Source: Humulus lupulus
Lineage: Eukaryota; Streptophyta; Magnoliopsida; Rosales; Cannabaceae
Length of the DNA: 64,000 nt
Direction: 5' to 3'
Assembly (NCBI RefSeq): GCF_963169125.1
Contig: NC_084794.1
Coordinates: 109,964,358 to 110,028,357 of the forward strand
The translations under genes were made by a program, and so were the position numbers. This document shows positions 31,625-43,950 of this stretch, piece by piece (the stretch's first letter is position 1; the number at the start of each line of letters is the position of its first letter). Below the pieces are notes generated by a model. It saw nothing but the letters and a program-made list of their open reading frames with translations. It was not told the DNA's origin and did not search any database.

Positions 31625-33842
31625 TAGGGTCCTTCCCAGTTTGCTCCTAACACACCCACACTCGGATCTCGAGTGTTGGGCAAGCTTTCCACAACACGAG
31701 GTCTCGAACTCTAAATGCTCTCTCTCGCACCCTCGAATTATAGTATCTCACGATTCGTTGCTGATATGTGGCTAGCCTCAGTTGTACCCTGTCTCTCTTA
31801 GCTTCCAACAGGTCCAAATTCTCGGCCAATGCTGCGATATTGGCCTAGTCATCATACGCTTGTGTGAGAATGGAGTTAATCTTCATTTCTATTGGAAGGA
31901 TAGTCTCGCAGCCATAGGCCAAGGCAAATGGCGTCTCTCCCGTGGTGGAACGAGGTGTGGTCCTGTAGGCCCAAAGCACATTAGGAAGTTCTTTGACCCA
32001 GGCCCCTTTCAACTTCTCCAACTTTGTTTTCAGGTTCCTTTTTAGGATCTTGTTGATGGCCTCCACTTGTCCACTGGCTTGAGAGTGCACTACAGCGGAG
32101 AAACTCCTCTTGATTCCTTTTTCCCTGCAATATTCCTCAAATACTCCTCCTTCAAATTGCGTCCCATTGTCGGAGACTATCTTGTAGGGTACTCCAAACC
32201 TGCAGACGATAAATTTGTTGACGAAGGTGGTGATTTGCTTAGCCGTTATGTTGACTAGAGTTTCTGCTTCGACCCACTTAGTAAAATAATCGACTGCTAC
32301 CACCGCGTATTTTGCTCCTCCTCTTCCTGCTGGCAACGCTCCAGTCAAGTCAATTCCCCACACAGCGAAGGGCCACGGACTGGTCATGCTCACCAGCTCA
32401 TTTGGTGGCTGTCTGGGGTAGTTTTCATGCCTCTGGCACTTGTCACACCTTTTCACGAAATCGCTCGCATCACTTTCCATGGTAGGCCAATAGTACCCCT
32501 GGCGGATGGCTTTCTTTGCCGTGGACCGCCCCCCAGCATGATTTCCACATTCCCCCTCATGAATCTCTTGTAGAATTTTTAAAGCCTCTGCCTTATTTAC
32601 GCACCATAGGAGTGGGGTAGAGAAGCCTCTCTTATATAAGACCCCATCTACTACGGTGTATTGGGCAGCTTTGTAAGTCAACCTACGGGCATCTTTTTTG
32701 TCAAAAGGCAAGACCCCGTCAGTTAAGTACTTCACGATGGGTGCAAACCATGACTCCCCCGGGCTATTGACCATATGGATCATTTCTTCGGCTATGCTCG
32801 GCTTGGAGAGGTATTGGACCAGGATGGACTCAAGCATGTCTTCGTCTCGAGTAGTGCCGAGTTTTGCGAGTGCATCAGCGTTTGTGTTTTGCTCCCTTGG
32901 GATATGTTCTATGGTGCATTTTTTAAACTGATCCAAATACCCCTTCACCTTGGCGAGATATGTAGGCATTTTTGGGCCTCTAGCTTGATATTCACCCGAA
33001 ACACCACCAGCTGTGAGTCGCTAAAGATATGCAAGTGGGTTACCTTTAACTCCTTAGCTAGCCGCAGGCCAGCCAAAAGTGCCTCGTACTCTGCTTAATT
33101 GTTGGAAGCTTCGAATCCGAATCTCAAGGCACAATACATCTTGTGCCCCTCAGGTCCCGTCATTACTATGCTAGTGCCAGCTCCTCCTTCGTTAGATGCC
33201 CCGTCTACATGGAGGCTCCATTCTTCATGGTGCTTTTCCTCTTCATGCGCCAGTTCATTCTCTTCTATTTCTCCCTCCTCATGGGGTCGGTGTGCAAACT
33301 CGACTATAAAGTCTGCAAGTACTTGCCCGTTGATCGAGGTCCTTAGGGTGTAAGTGATGTCAAATTGACTCAATTCAATCGACCATTTTAACAACCTTCC
33401 CGAAGTTTCCAGTTTGTGCAAGACTTGACGCAAAAGGGTGTTTGTGAGCATCTCGATAGCATGAGCATGAAAATAGGGCCTCAACTTTCGAGAAGCCACT
33501 ACCAAGGCGTATGCCAACTTCTCTGTTTCTGGGTACTGGGTTTCTGCGTTTACTAGCCGCTTGCTCACATAGTACACGGGCCACTGATGCTTCTTTTCTC
33601 CTTTGACAAGGGTGGCACATATATCATGTTCTGATACGACTAGATACAATTACAACATTTCCCCTTTTTTTGGCTTGGCCAAAAGGGGTGGTTTTCCAAG
33701 GTGTTCCTTTAGCTTGGTGAAGGCTTCCTAACAATCATCATCCCAAGTGAACTTTTTGCTCCCTTTTAGGATGTTGAAGAAAGGGAGGCATTTGTCAGTG
33801 GACCTAGAGATGAACCTATTGAGGGCTGCTACACTCCCTGTT
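31625..33842 (-). pseudogene. pol: Element 3 pol 3' half: RH-aRH-IN (broken)
   Basis: The 5' cut is at the RT/RNase H boundary (AALNRFIS near 33825). RNase H follows (VVSEHDICATLV, PVYYVSKRLVNAETQYPETEKLAYALV), then the second RNase H (HVDGASNEGGAG near 33210) with a stop at 33103 just before AEYEAL and a frameshift before the next segment. An open 374-codon stretch 32969-31845 has the integrase zinc finger (IHEGECGNHAGG, CDKC), WGID, SDNGTQFEGG and the distal Glu in SGQVEAINK. The last piece ends near 31650. Missing 5' domains and several breaks make it inert. Confidence 0.85.
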
Positions 33843-34454
33843 AAGCAGTGCACCTCTTTCTTGCTTCATGGTGGGCTCATTTCCAGCAATGAATGAATGG
33901 ACATCTGAATGAACAAGTCCAAGTGGTTCCTTGGCCCTATCACCCTTTGCGGAGAATGGACGCTTGCTCAGTTTGCCTTCTAGACAAGATTCACAGACAG
34001 GTAATTTACCTAAGGTGAGTGCCCTCAAAGGCCCATCCCTTGTAAGTCTTTGAATTCTTTCATTGCCAATGTGACCTAGTCTCAAATGCCATATATACGT
34101 CATGCTATAGTTATCGGTCTTTTGACATTTATTGGTCCTAGGTTTGACTAATTTGAATAAATCATTTTTAAGAGTGAGGGGTCCATTAAGTCGCAGAATA
34201 TAAAGCCTGTTTTCTAAACATGCAATACACAATTTTATCCATTGAAAGAAATAGATATATTAGAACTTGTGAAAGTCATAAAAAAATTTTCTAATTGCAA
34301 CATGGAAACTGAAATTAAATTTCTACTAAAATCTGGAATAAAAAATACATCATTCAAGATTAAATATTTATTTTCGAACTTTAGGCGAGCTTTTCCTCTA
34401 GCTTGGACCGCAACGAACGCTTTGTTACCAACTCTAAGCTTTAAGCTACCTTCA
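33843..34454 (-). pseudogene. pol: Copia pol fragment: end of protease region and GAG-pre-integrase
   Basis: Read on the minus strand it begins with LRVGNKAFVAVQARG and DVFFIPDFSRNLISVSML, typical of the stretch after a copia protease. A frameshift is followed by the GAG-pre-integrase domain (YIWHLRLGHIGNERIQRL, CESCLEGK, SKRPF) and LVHSDV, the entry into integrase. It is then cut at 33842 by the junction with element 3. It is the continuation of the copia gag-protease piece at 49138-50118, separated by element 4. Confidence 0.8.
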
Positions 34455-35099
34455 TGCTTAAGAATAAACCGAAATATGAAATGAATTCACAAGAACACAA
34501 ATCTTTTTACGTGGTTCAGTGGTTAAAATCCACCTAGTCCACGAGTATATATTATTGTTGTTTCTGTCTCTATTTTGGCAGAGTTTCAGTATTACATAAT
34601 AATCATCCCTTTCCCTGTCCAATATTCTCAGTATTTATAGAGAAATTCCATGGACATGTTTGGGTAACCGCATGAGTCAATCATGGATTTGTATATTTAT
34701 TACATTTAATACAAACAATTCCCATTTATACTGGGATATGATTTGATCTTAAAATAAATGGTCGCCTAATATCTGGGACATTAAATATGACATGGTGGTC
34801 ATAAATAATCTTATAAAAGTACCCAAGACTTTGGGGATTCATGGGTACGCAATATATTTGAATTATCACGAGCTGGATATCTCTCCGAGATGAATTATCA
34901 TGAGCTCATGCTTCACAACCTTCATGTCTGTAGCTCAGGTTAAACCCAGGATGCCTAACACCACACGTGCCCTTATGAAACCGGAACTGCTTACGTGGGT
35001 AATAAACAAATATCATTTCCTTGGTTATTTCTCCGTATATGTATTTGTCAGATGTACCCGAACTAAGTGGAAGACTCGAGCTAAAATTAGGGTACAACA
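34455..35099 (-). repeat. Element 4 3' LTR (645 bp, end deleted)
   Basis: On the minus strand it starts TGTTGTACCCTAATTTTAGC at 35099. It matches 48493-49137 throughout and then stops at TTCTTAAGCA, where the other copy has 54 bp more. TATA (plus-strand TATTTATA) is at 34632-34639. The two LTRs differ at many single sites, so this insertion is older than elements 1 and 5. Confidence 0.88.
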
Positions 35100-35116
35100 T
35101 TTGCCCCCCAAGTCAC
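35100..35116 (-). promoter_or_regulatory. 3' polypurine tract of element 4
   Basis: On the minus strand, TGACTTGGGGGGCAAA directly precedes the 3' LTR start TGTTGTACC. It shares ACTTGGGGGGCA with the internal motif found after pol in elements 1 and 2. Confidence 0.85.
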
Positions 35117-35364
35117 TGCTCGTCGTTCATGTCATCACCTTCTGACCTACACAGTAGAGACATTTAGACTTTTGTTGCATTAAACCATGCCTACCCACTA
35201 CTTGAGTACTGGACACATGGTATACCACAATTGGTGTCTTTCATGTTTCGAGACCTACAATAATTGTCTTGTCACCTTTTTGCCGTCGTTTTGTCTTTTT
35301 AACCGTGGCCTTTGGATCTTGTACTAACAAAATCATATTGTTCAAATTAATTTATGCCATTTAC

Positions 35365-36117
35365 GTATAAATAAGGTAGGAAATTTTCAGGTTTCACCAC
35401 CTTTCATTTGAAAATTTTCTATATTCCTTCTCTTCTGTATTTCTGAATCCTTCTTCTTTCTCAGAAAAACCCAAAAACCGTCGTTGCACCTAGTTACTCA
35501 AGAGTCTTCGAGGAACTTTCCCCTGCAAAGTCTACTTCTTTTTATCGAAGAACATACTGTAAGTGCCTCGTCTTTTGTTTTTGAAGAAAAATTTCTTTTT
35601 CTATTCTTTTTTTTTTTTGTTCTTCACCGTGCTCACCCGCACTTCATCGTAATATTAGGTTATTCCCCAGTTGTTTTTAGCAAATAGGCTTCAACTTAGA
35701 TTTATTGAGTAGGTCCTAAAATATCTTTGGAACTACGAAATTCATAAAATTGGGTAATTTCTGGGTAATGTTGGGTAATCCTTGGTGAATTTAGAAAATA
35801 CCCATTCAGGATATAGAAGATGAAAAGTTTTTAGGGTCCAAACCAGGGGTCACACTTCTTGGGTGGTTTTGCACTAAACTGCCTCCCAAGGAAAGTAGTG
35901 CCCTGACATTCTGACACAAGGATCCCTAAATATCAGGGGTCTGTTAGGAAACCGAGGTGTGTAACTTAGGGTAGCGTGTGACATCATGCGATGGGGCCGA
36001 GACTAACTCATCTCGTACATCAAAAGTAGAACATTCACCTCCGTACTTCTGCGCTATAACCTTTAAAACCTCTTAGGTCGCCCACTAACTAGGTCATTCT
36101 ATTCATTAGGCGATCTG
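35365..36117 (+). promoter_or_regulatory. Promoter, leader exon and leader intron of element 4 antisense gene
   Basis: GTATAAATAAGG (TATA box, from 35365) is followed by a leader with TTTCATTTGAAAATTTTCT and TTCTTCTTTCTC, a donor ACT/GTAAGT at 35559, and an acceptor TTCATTAG at 36109, just before ATG 36118. The leader intron is about 550 bp. This repeats the plan of element 1 (13987-13231). 35117-35364 is gene-free. Confidence 0.6.
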
Positions 36118-38763
36118 ATGGCTCCCAAGAAGAACGCACCCAACTCGTCTGCTCAGCAAAAGAACAAAGGGAAGGAGGTCGCCCCTGAGTCTCCTATTCC
36201 CTACTTATGTCCAGTGGTTGAGAAAGAGGTGGTGGTAGACGCCAACGCCTTCTTCAAGGTGAAAAGAATCATATCCAAGATCATGACTCAGGGGAGGGTG
36301 AACAAGATCATGCTGAGCCACAATTTCGAGGTCGGGTCCAGAGTTCTCATCGCTCGACCTGTTTTTGAAGGGGAAAGGAGCTGCTCCCCTCTCCAAGATG
36401 ATTTTGCAGCCTGGAGTGACAAACACTTGAAGGCAGGTTCCTTCCTCCCCTTGGACCAATACTTCGCGGATTTTTTTGAATTTCATGAAGTTGGCTCCAT
36501 TTCAGCTCCCCCCAAATTCTTATAGGCTTTTCGCAGGGCTGAAATACCTATTTTTGAAGCATGAGTGGGAGGTCCCCACTCTGGAAGATATATTATACTT
36601 CTTCTGCCTCAAAGCCAGCATGGAACAAAAAGGTCGAGGTGACGGGTTCTACTATCTCACTAGGTTCCCCAATTCTGCTCCCATCATTGAGCTCCCAAGC
36701 CACCCCAATGACTATAACGACTTGTTCTTTATGTCGAACGGGTTCCGAAACTGTGAACATAGATACTTCAACCGTCCTCGTAAGTTCTTTATTCTCTAAC
36801 CTAGGCTCGTGAAATTTTATTCTTTCCAAGATATTTCCCTTGTACATGTATTAACTGAGTTTATTATTCTTACAACCATATGTGCGAGGACAGCGAAGTC
36901 TGTGACCTTTGGGGGTCAGTACGAGAAATTTTTTGGGCTGCCCCCACTGAGAAGGACTACCACCAGATTGTGAATGACGTCATGATGCTGGCGTGCCAGT
37001 TGATTGGCGAATACTAGACGTTGGCCTTAAGGACCCGGGCTACCTTCCCAGTAATCCACGAGCTCCCACCCTCTCAAGAAGAGGCCTTGCCGGCCATCGA
37101 AGGAGAGGACGAGGAAGAGGACGAGGTGCCTTTTGTGCAAAAGAGGCGGGTTCCTGAGGCTGTTCGGGAACCCAATTTAGAGCGAGTTGCGCCAGGGGCA
37201 GCAGCCGGCCCCTCCGGCCAAGGTAACCCATATCGTTATAGGGAACTAGATAGGGTTGTTGCTGATTTTAGGTTAGTTAGATTTAACCCAAATCAGCTCA
37301 TCCATCATCATCCTAACAACCCAGACTGTAATATTACCCTGCTCTAGTGTGTAGAACACTTGGTGGTACATCATGACAGTAGTTTCCCTAAGGGCACCAT
37401 TGTTGTCGATAATACCTTAAATTTTAGGTTCGCCATTTTTGAGGAGTATGGGACCAACCGTAGGACCGGACCTTTTCTACTCCAGGGCACCTTTGCCCCT
37501 AGATTTGGGCAGTACATAGATGAGCCCAGCCCCGAGGTAGAACTAGAGCCTGAACCTCCTAGGATCCAAGAAATATTAGTCGTAGACTCTCCTTCTCCTC
37601 TAGTAGCCCCAAGCCCAGAGGATATGATAATAGAATCCTCCCCCAGCCCGGAGAGTAGGATCTTTATTTATTTTCTTTCTGCATGTTTTCTTACTTTATT
37701 TGAGAACTAATCCCCTCTTGTTCTTTTCAGGTAAAGAGATGGAACAAACCGGAGCTCCTGACCTCTATACCTCTTTCCAGGCCGCGAAAACCGGCTCAAG
37801 CCCTGTTATGAAGAGGCCCCAGTTTACGAAGAAGACTCCTCCAATTGCACGAAATATCTCAAAATCCCCTGCTAAGGGGAAAGGTGGGAGCTCGACAGCT
37901 TTGGTGTCATCCGTTATAGAGAGGAGGATTCCTCTTCCTCCTATATCTTGGTTCGTGCCTCCTCGGGATCAAGTAATACAAGCTGATCCTCCAGCTCCCC
38001 TGCCCCAGCCGTGACTGATCGAATACCAGTAGATCCCCAAGATCTAAAGAAAATCCCTGAAGCCTTTTGGGGAATCCTCTACGAGACGGGGAGCCACATG
38101 GTGGGGCATGCTTATAAGGCTAGCTCAAGGGACTTGAGGACTATCGAGGAGCAGAGCTCGGAGAACATCCTGAAGTCAGCCCTAGGGATGAAACTTACAG
38201 TAAGTTATCCTTCCTTGGTGACATCTTTCTTTTTATCGCGTCTAAGGATATATCTGACTTGCCTTGTTATTTTGCAGTCTGCCCTGGCTCAATATCGCAG
38301 TATAGCCCGGGCTAGGGCTAGAAATGATGAGCTACATGCCGAAATATATGTCGCCAAGACTACCCTGACAGCTGCTCAAGAAGGCGGCAGGCCGCCAAAG
38401 CTGCCTTTGCGGCTGCTCAAAAGAGCAAATTTGATGCCAAGTTTTCCCTCGCCTCATCTCTGAAAAGCGAGCAGGCTGCAAAGATTTCCTTGGCTGCTCT
38501 CCAAGCTCAAACTGCACAACTCCAGGCTGAGGTTGATGAAGCCAAAGCAAAACTGCTCGAGGCTGAGGCTGCATTCAATGAAGAGAAGGCGACCTCATTG
38601 TTGTCCGTGGAAGATATGTTGTACCATTGTTGGGCCTTTAACCAGGATAGGAACTTTTCTTTCATGCCTCCTACGCTGTGGGATCCGTACCTTGAAAAAT
38701 TAAAGGCTCGGATCTTGCTAGAACTGTCAGATATGGGGGATGCTTCTGTGGTGACCGAGTAGG
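36118..38763 (+). pseudogene. Element 4 antisense gene, four coding exons (broken)
   Basis: Starts MAPKKNAPNSSAQQKNKGKE. Exon 1 (36118-36779) has HLKAGSFLPLDQYFADF, then a one-base frameshift in a T run near 36475, then KLAPFQLPPNSYRLFAGLKY. Intron 1 has a good donor (36780), but its acceptor near 36873 reads CAA where element 1 has CAG. Exon 2 (about 36876-37654) has stops near 37015 and 37346. Intron 2 is 37655-37730 (GT...AG). Exon 3 (37731-38199) starts GKEMEQTGAPDLYTSFQ, with a frameshift near 38012. Intron 3 is 38200-38277. Exon 4 is a coiled coil ending in DMLYHCWAFNQDRNFSF and a stop at 38761-38763, with a frameshift near 38385. Gene plan matches element 1; function unknown. Confidence 0.75.
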
Positions 38764-39149
38764 AAGGCAAGGCGGTTACATCCTCAGAGCAACCTAGAGG
38801 AGCTCAGTGACAATTTTTTTCCTTTTGTTTTTGTTTTTGTTTTTTAGATTTGTTTGTAAACAATTGCCTTTGGGCTCAGTTCGAGGTTTTTCTCCTCGGG
38901 ACAATTTTCAATCTATATATCTAACCTTTTATCTATTTATCTTTCCTTTATTATCTCTCATGTTTATGACTCCTTAGACTTGTACATTCGAGATTTTTGG
39001 AATCGATTTTTAGATTAGGATAGATATTTTGAGCTCGCTTATATCCAAACTTTATGTGTTGATTTATATCATACCTGTTAAAAATCAAGCCTTGGATCAA
39101 GTCATATCCAAGTTTTCAAATATTTTTAAACCTAGGTCGTGTTAAGTTT
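38764..39149. other. Gene-free spacer, 3' of the antisense gene
   Basis: T-rich sequence after the antisense stop, with TTTTGTTTTTGTTTTTG-like runs at 38820-38850. No reading frame or motif that I can name. It may be the 3' untranslated region of the antisense gene. Confidence 0.4.
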
Positions 39150-39500
39150 ATTGAAAACTTGAGCCTTAAAAACCCCTTGATTTTAAAAAAATTTCCCAAC
39201 TTCTAAGTTTTGTACCTGGTTGTATCCAGGGTTTTAAATGATTAAAACTGAGTTTATGCTAGGTTTATTGACATCTCAAGCTCTTAAAAAGCCATCGAAT
39301 ATTCAATTTTCTAAGCTTCTAAGTTTTGGTCCTGGTTGTATCCAGGGTTTTAAATGATCTAAACTTAGTTTATGCTAGGTTTATTGACATCTCGAGCTCT
39401 TAAAAGGCCGTCGAATAATCAATTTTCCAAGCTTCTAAGTTTCTGACTTGGTTGTATCCAGGGTAGTTTTATACCTGGTTGTATCTAAGGTTTTAAGTAA
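39150..39500 (-). repeat. Tandem array, element 4
   Basis: About three units of roughly 115 bp. On the minus strand each has CCTGGATACAACCAGG or a variant, a CTTAGAAGCTTGG-like block, a CTCGAGATGTCAATAAACC-like block (AATAAA) and CTAGCATAAAC. It is clearly the same repeat as in element 2. Confidence 0.85.
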
Positions 39501-39540
39501 TTTAAACTTATCCAACGATCTTATTTTGATCCACCTTAGT

Positions 39541-39561
39541 TTATATGCCCCCTAAGTAACT
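39541..39561 (-). promoter_or_regulatory. Internal polypurine-tract-like motif, element 4
   Basis: On the minus strand, AGTTACTTAGGGGGCATATAA, one base off the motif of element 2, lies about 175 bp after the end of pol. Confidence 0.45.
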
Positions 39562-39736
39562 AGAATGTAGATGTTCTTGGTTGTTTTTACAAACATCAAT
39601 ACATGAGCTAAGACAACCTTAACAAGAAAAATTATTTAAAACTACTTTAATAAGAAAAATCATTTAATAATCCATATGTTATTTAATTAAATGGCTTTTA
39701 TAATTAAGCCTTACATGGATGACTGTACTATTGATA

Positions 39737-41517
39737 ATACTTTTTTAAATGCATGGCGTTCCAGGTCCGTGGGACTATCTCCCCATTCAGCCGAGCTATC
39801 TTGAAAGTTCCTTCACGCAAAATTTCCACGATCTAATATGGTCCTTCCCAGTTCGGGCCTAAAACGTCGTCCTTGGGATCCTTATTCACGATAATGACCC
39901 TTCGGAGAACCAAGTCGCCTAATCCAAAACTACGTCTCTCGACTTTAGAATTAAAGTAACGAGTTATTTTTTTGTTGATAATGGGCGAGTTGTAACTGCG
40001 AATCCTCTCATTTCTCGTCAATCAGGTCGAGAGATGTGTTAAATAATTCATCATTCCGTTCTTGGATAAATTTCTTTTTCCTATGAGTGATTACCATAGC
40101 TTCAACTAGAAGGACGGCCTCGTTTCCAAAAGTTAAGGAGAAAGGAGTGTGTCCCATGGAGGTTCTATGAGAAGTCAGTATGCCCAAAGTACTTGCGGGA
40201 GCTGTTTGGGTCATACTCCTTTGGCCTCATCAAACCTTTTCTTAAGGCTCACCTTTAGGGTTTTGTTCACAGCCCCGACCTGTCCATTGGCCTATGAATA
40301 TGCTACTGAGGAGAAATTCTTAATAACGCCGTATTTTTCACAAAAGTTAGTGAAGAGATCATTATCGAATTGAGTCCCATTGTCCAACACGGTCTTTTTA
40401 GGAAGCCCAAACCAACATACTATATTCTTCACAATAAAGTCCAGGACTCTCTTTGAAGTGATGGTTGCCAAAGGCTCAACCTCTACCCACTTCGTGAAAT
40501 AGTCGATTGCCACAACCGCGTAATGAACTCCTCCCTTACCCATTGGTAGGGACCCTATTAGGTCGATTCCCCACACCGCAAATGGCCACGGGGATGAGAT
40601 CATCGTTAGCATGACTGGAGCAGCTCAGGCAACTGTGGCGAAGCGCTGGCGTTTGTCGCATTTCTGAACATACGAGATGGAGTCTTTCGTTAAGGTGGGC
40701 CAAAAATAGCCCTACCTCAATATTTTCAATGCTAGGAGAAGCAATGAATGACCACGTCGCTATAATGTACCCTCCACTATCACATACCTCGGAGCTTGAT
40801 AGAGTACTTTTCTTGCATCATTTCTTTCCTCAGGTAGCCTTTCCGTTGTAAGGTATTCCATTATGGGGTTCATCCAAGTTGGTCTTGTGTCAATCATCTC
40901 GACCTCTATCGTTTTTTCTATCACGCTCGGACTCTCCAAGAACTCCACTGGCACGACATTCAAAGTCTCAGCTTCCTTGGTGGTGGCAAGCCTTGCCAAA
41001 GCGTACACGTTGGAATTCTGCTTGCGAGGTATCTGTTCAACTGTACTGTACTCAAATTTAGATAGTTCCCCCTTCACCTTAGCTGGGTAAGTCGCCATCT
41101 TGGTGCCTCGAGCTTGATACTACCCCAACACCAGAATAACCACGAGCTGAGAATCGCTATAACACTAGACAACCTTCGCTTTGAGCTCCTTTGCCACTCT
41201 CAGTCTAGCCAGTAAGGCCTCATATTTGGCTTCATTGTTAGATGCTTCGAATCTGAATCTCAGAGTTGTATGGAATCGATGCCCTTCTGGGGAGATTAAT
41301 ATGATCCCAGATCTTGATCCATTCTCATTCGATGATCCATCTACGAATATTTTCCACAACTCTTGCACTGGTTTCTTCAAAAGCTCCTCTTGAAGTTCGG
41401 TGCATTCAGCCACAAAATCAACAAGGGCCTGACTTTTAATTGAGGTCCATGGCACATACAATATCTTGAACTGCCTAAGTTCAACTGCCCATTTTAAAAG
41501 ACGTCTCGACGTTTCAT
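39737..41517 (-). pseudogene. pol: Element 4 pol, 3' part: aRH and integrase (broken)
   Basis: It resumes at 41517 after the solo LTR with SRRLLKWAVEL. The second RNase H has VDGSSNENGSRSG near 41340 and EAKYEALL; its next line has a stop at about 41165. The integrase piece has WGIDLIGSLPMGKGG and DNGTQFDND near 40360. About 60 bp of the zinc-finger region (HEGFCGDH) are missing near 40740. Other stops lie near 40680, 40625, 40290 and 40010. The tail ends near 39737. Confidence 0.82.
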
Positions 41518-43945
41518 GTAATGACCCAAAATTTATTAATAAGGCTTAAGGGCCTTGATTAGTGTGCCGGGATGGCATAATTGGTTTATGTGTGATTTAA
41601 ATGTTTTAATGCATGATTATGTGATAAGCATGATTATATGATTATATGGATATGTGAAATGCATGACTACAAGTATTAGTATGCATATAGGCCCTGTTTA
41701 GCTTATAGGGGCATATTCATAATTTTGGCCTGTTCGGGGAAAAAATGTGATTAATTATGATAAATTTTTAAGACCACATTATTATGTGGATGTATTTGCA
41801 GCATATGGCTCGAGACGATCCTAGTGAGCGGTTTAGCGAAATAGTCACGCGGGAATTTATACCTGGCTCGGGGTAAACCATAGGGTAATTATGGGAATTT
41901 GAGAAATATATTGAAGATTTTTAGACATTGGGAAAAATAATTGGTGATTAATTAGATGACAGGATTTAAGTGGTAAATGTTAAGGACACTCGAGGAATTG
42001 GCGGGAATTGAGAGCAATGACCAAAATGCCCTTAAAGTGACTGAAAGACTTGGATTTAATTGGGAGGGCAAAAGGGTCTTTTGACTATTAAGGGGGATAA
42101 TTGATTTGTTCTACTTATTTATACTTTAGTGGAAGTTGTAGAAAGTGGTAGAAACTGAAGGAAAGAAAGGAAAGGAAAAGGAAAGAAAAATAAAACATAA
42201 CTCTCTCTCTCTCTCTCTCTCTCTCTCCCACACGATTTGCTCTCTCTCTCACCCTCTCTTCTGGATTTTGAAGCTGTGAACTCAGAGGAAGTCTAGGCTT
42301 TGTTTGGGGTGTTGATCCTTGGAGTAGCTAAGGGATTCAGTTGGAATTATTTTTCAATTAAGGTAAGGTTTATGCTTTTTTTTTCTGAGTTTACTGAATT
42401 TTTGTAAGATTGATTTCTGAATTTGAATGTTGGATGGGAATTTAAGGACTTGAGCTTGGGGATTTGAGGAATCAAAGTCTGGAAGGGCATAGAAGGAAAC
42501 CTAGGGTCAAATTCTCTCAACTGAGGTAACAATTTCTGCTCTTGACCATTTGAGTTTTTGGGTTTCAGATGAAGTTCTTGAGCTTCAAGCTCAATTCTGG
42601 TTTTCTGTGTTTGATGATGCTTTTAGCTAAGTTTTGATGTTGTTAAGTCATCATGGACGAGATATAGTGGATTGTAGGCTCAATTTTGAGTTTAGTTGAG
42701 GTTTGGAGTGGGTTTATGGAGCTTTGGCTCGGGGAAGTTCGAAGGAAAACCCAGAAAATTTTGCATGTGCTGGCTGTAGCGCTAGGTAGGGAGCGCTACA
42801 GCGCTGGGCCACGTTTTCTGGGCAGCTTGAGCCTCTGACTCTAGCGCTGTAGCACCCACCATGTAGTACCGTAGTGCTGCCCTGCCTCCAGAAATTGGTT
42901 TTGGGTATTTTTCTTAGGGTTTTTGCTTGGGGGCTCGGGGGTCGATTCCACCACCCCCCGTTTGGAGGAATTGGGCTTCCCAAGAGCTTGGGATTGGTTC
43001 CAAAGTTGGGTTACGGAATTGAATATTAATGAGGATTCTATTTTATAGTTGTGACTAGGTGTACGCTAGGGCTCAGACGGGATCGTTCTCGAGGGTCATC
43101 TCAATTAGCCAAAGCGCTCAGAATCAAAGGTAAGAAAACTGCACCCGGTTATGTGGTTATGTTGGGACTAAGAGTTCTTTATACTTGTATGTATTGTTGT
43201 ACGATGGTATTATGCCATGTGAACATGAAATAAACGGCCTAAGAGTGCTGGAATTAATATTGACGCATAAGGATGCGACTCGGCCTAAGCGAGCCAGAGT
43301 CAGTGGGATAAACAGAGGGTGCGGCCTAAGGGCGTCGACCCTGGATATTATGTGATATGTTTATTGTTATTAATATGATGATAATGGCATGTTTATTACC
43401 TAAATGATTGACTATTGGTATGCATATTGATGTCATTGATTATGTGAGCAATGTGGTCTGCTGAGTATTTGATTAATGATTTGTGAATTATCTTACTATT
43501 GATTATTGTTTATGCTCTGCATTATGGTTTTCTTGTTGGGCCTTGGCTCATTGGTGCTACGTGGTGCAGGTAAAGGCAAGGGCAAGGTGGACCAGTCCTG
43601 AGTTGGAGAGCTCTGGGGCAGAATGTACATAGTCAGCTGATCGGCCACCACGGCCAAGGAATGATACACGGACAGAAGAACCTAAAGGGCCTATTTTTCC
43701 ATTATAGTCGATTGTGGTTGTATATAAACTTTGAATTTTTTGTAAATTGTCCTTTAAAACCTGTTTTGGGATCCCATGTATTAAACATTTATTTTAATGA
43801 GAGATTTCTTGTTTATGACCAAAATCTTTTAACCCTAACCTAATTATAACTTTAGGGTCACGTTTTCAACTATATGACTTGATTAGCAAGTCTTCCACCT
43901 TTATAATCACACATTGTAACGACCTTGGTTATCCAGGGTGTTACA
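41518..43945 (+). mobile_element. Solo LTR 2 of a chromovirus-like element (2428 bp)
   Basis: Begins TGTAATGACCCAAAAT and ends AGGGTGTTACA, flanked by perfect TTTCA copies (41513-41517, 43946-43950). No gag or pol inside. TTATTTATAC near 42115 may be the TATA box; a CT repeat follows at 42199-42228. The block AAGGTAAGAAAACTGCACCC near 43128 and GTGCTACGTGGTGCAGGTAA near 43554 match solo LTR 1 on its minus strand. Short frames inside have no support. Confidence 0.9.
42773..42880. repeat. Cluster of AGCGCT palindromes in solo LTR 2
   Basis: GCTGTAGCGCTAGG, GGAGCGCTACAGCGCTGG and CTAGCGCTGTAGC within about 85 bp, plus weaker copies to 42880. It occupies the same region of the LTR as the GGGCCGCGGCCC cluster of solo LTR 1. 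Confidence 0.8.
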
Positions 43946-43950
43946 TTTCA

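Larger units (their letters stand above)
25740..33842 (-). mobile_element. Element 3: truncated Tat element of another family
   Basis: Minus-strand pol (31625-33842) with a plus-strand, hence antisense, gene at 25810-30790, the Tat layout. Its proteins differ clearly from those of elements 1, 2 and 4. Both LTRs, gag, protease and most of the reverse transcriptase are missing. The left junction with element 2 is at about 25.72-25.80 kb; the right one is at 33842, where copia sequence starts. A solo LTR interrupts it at 25864-28509. Confidence 0.75.
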
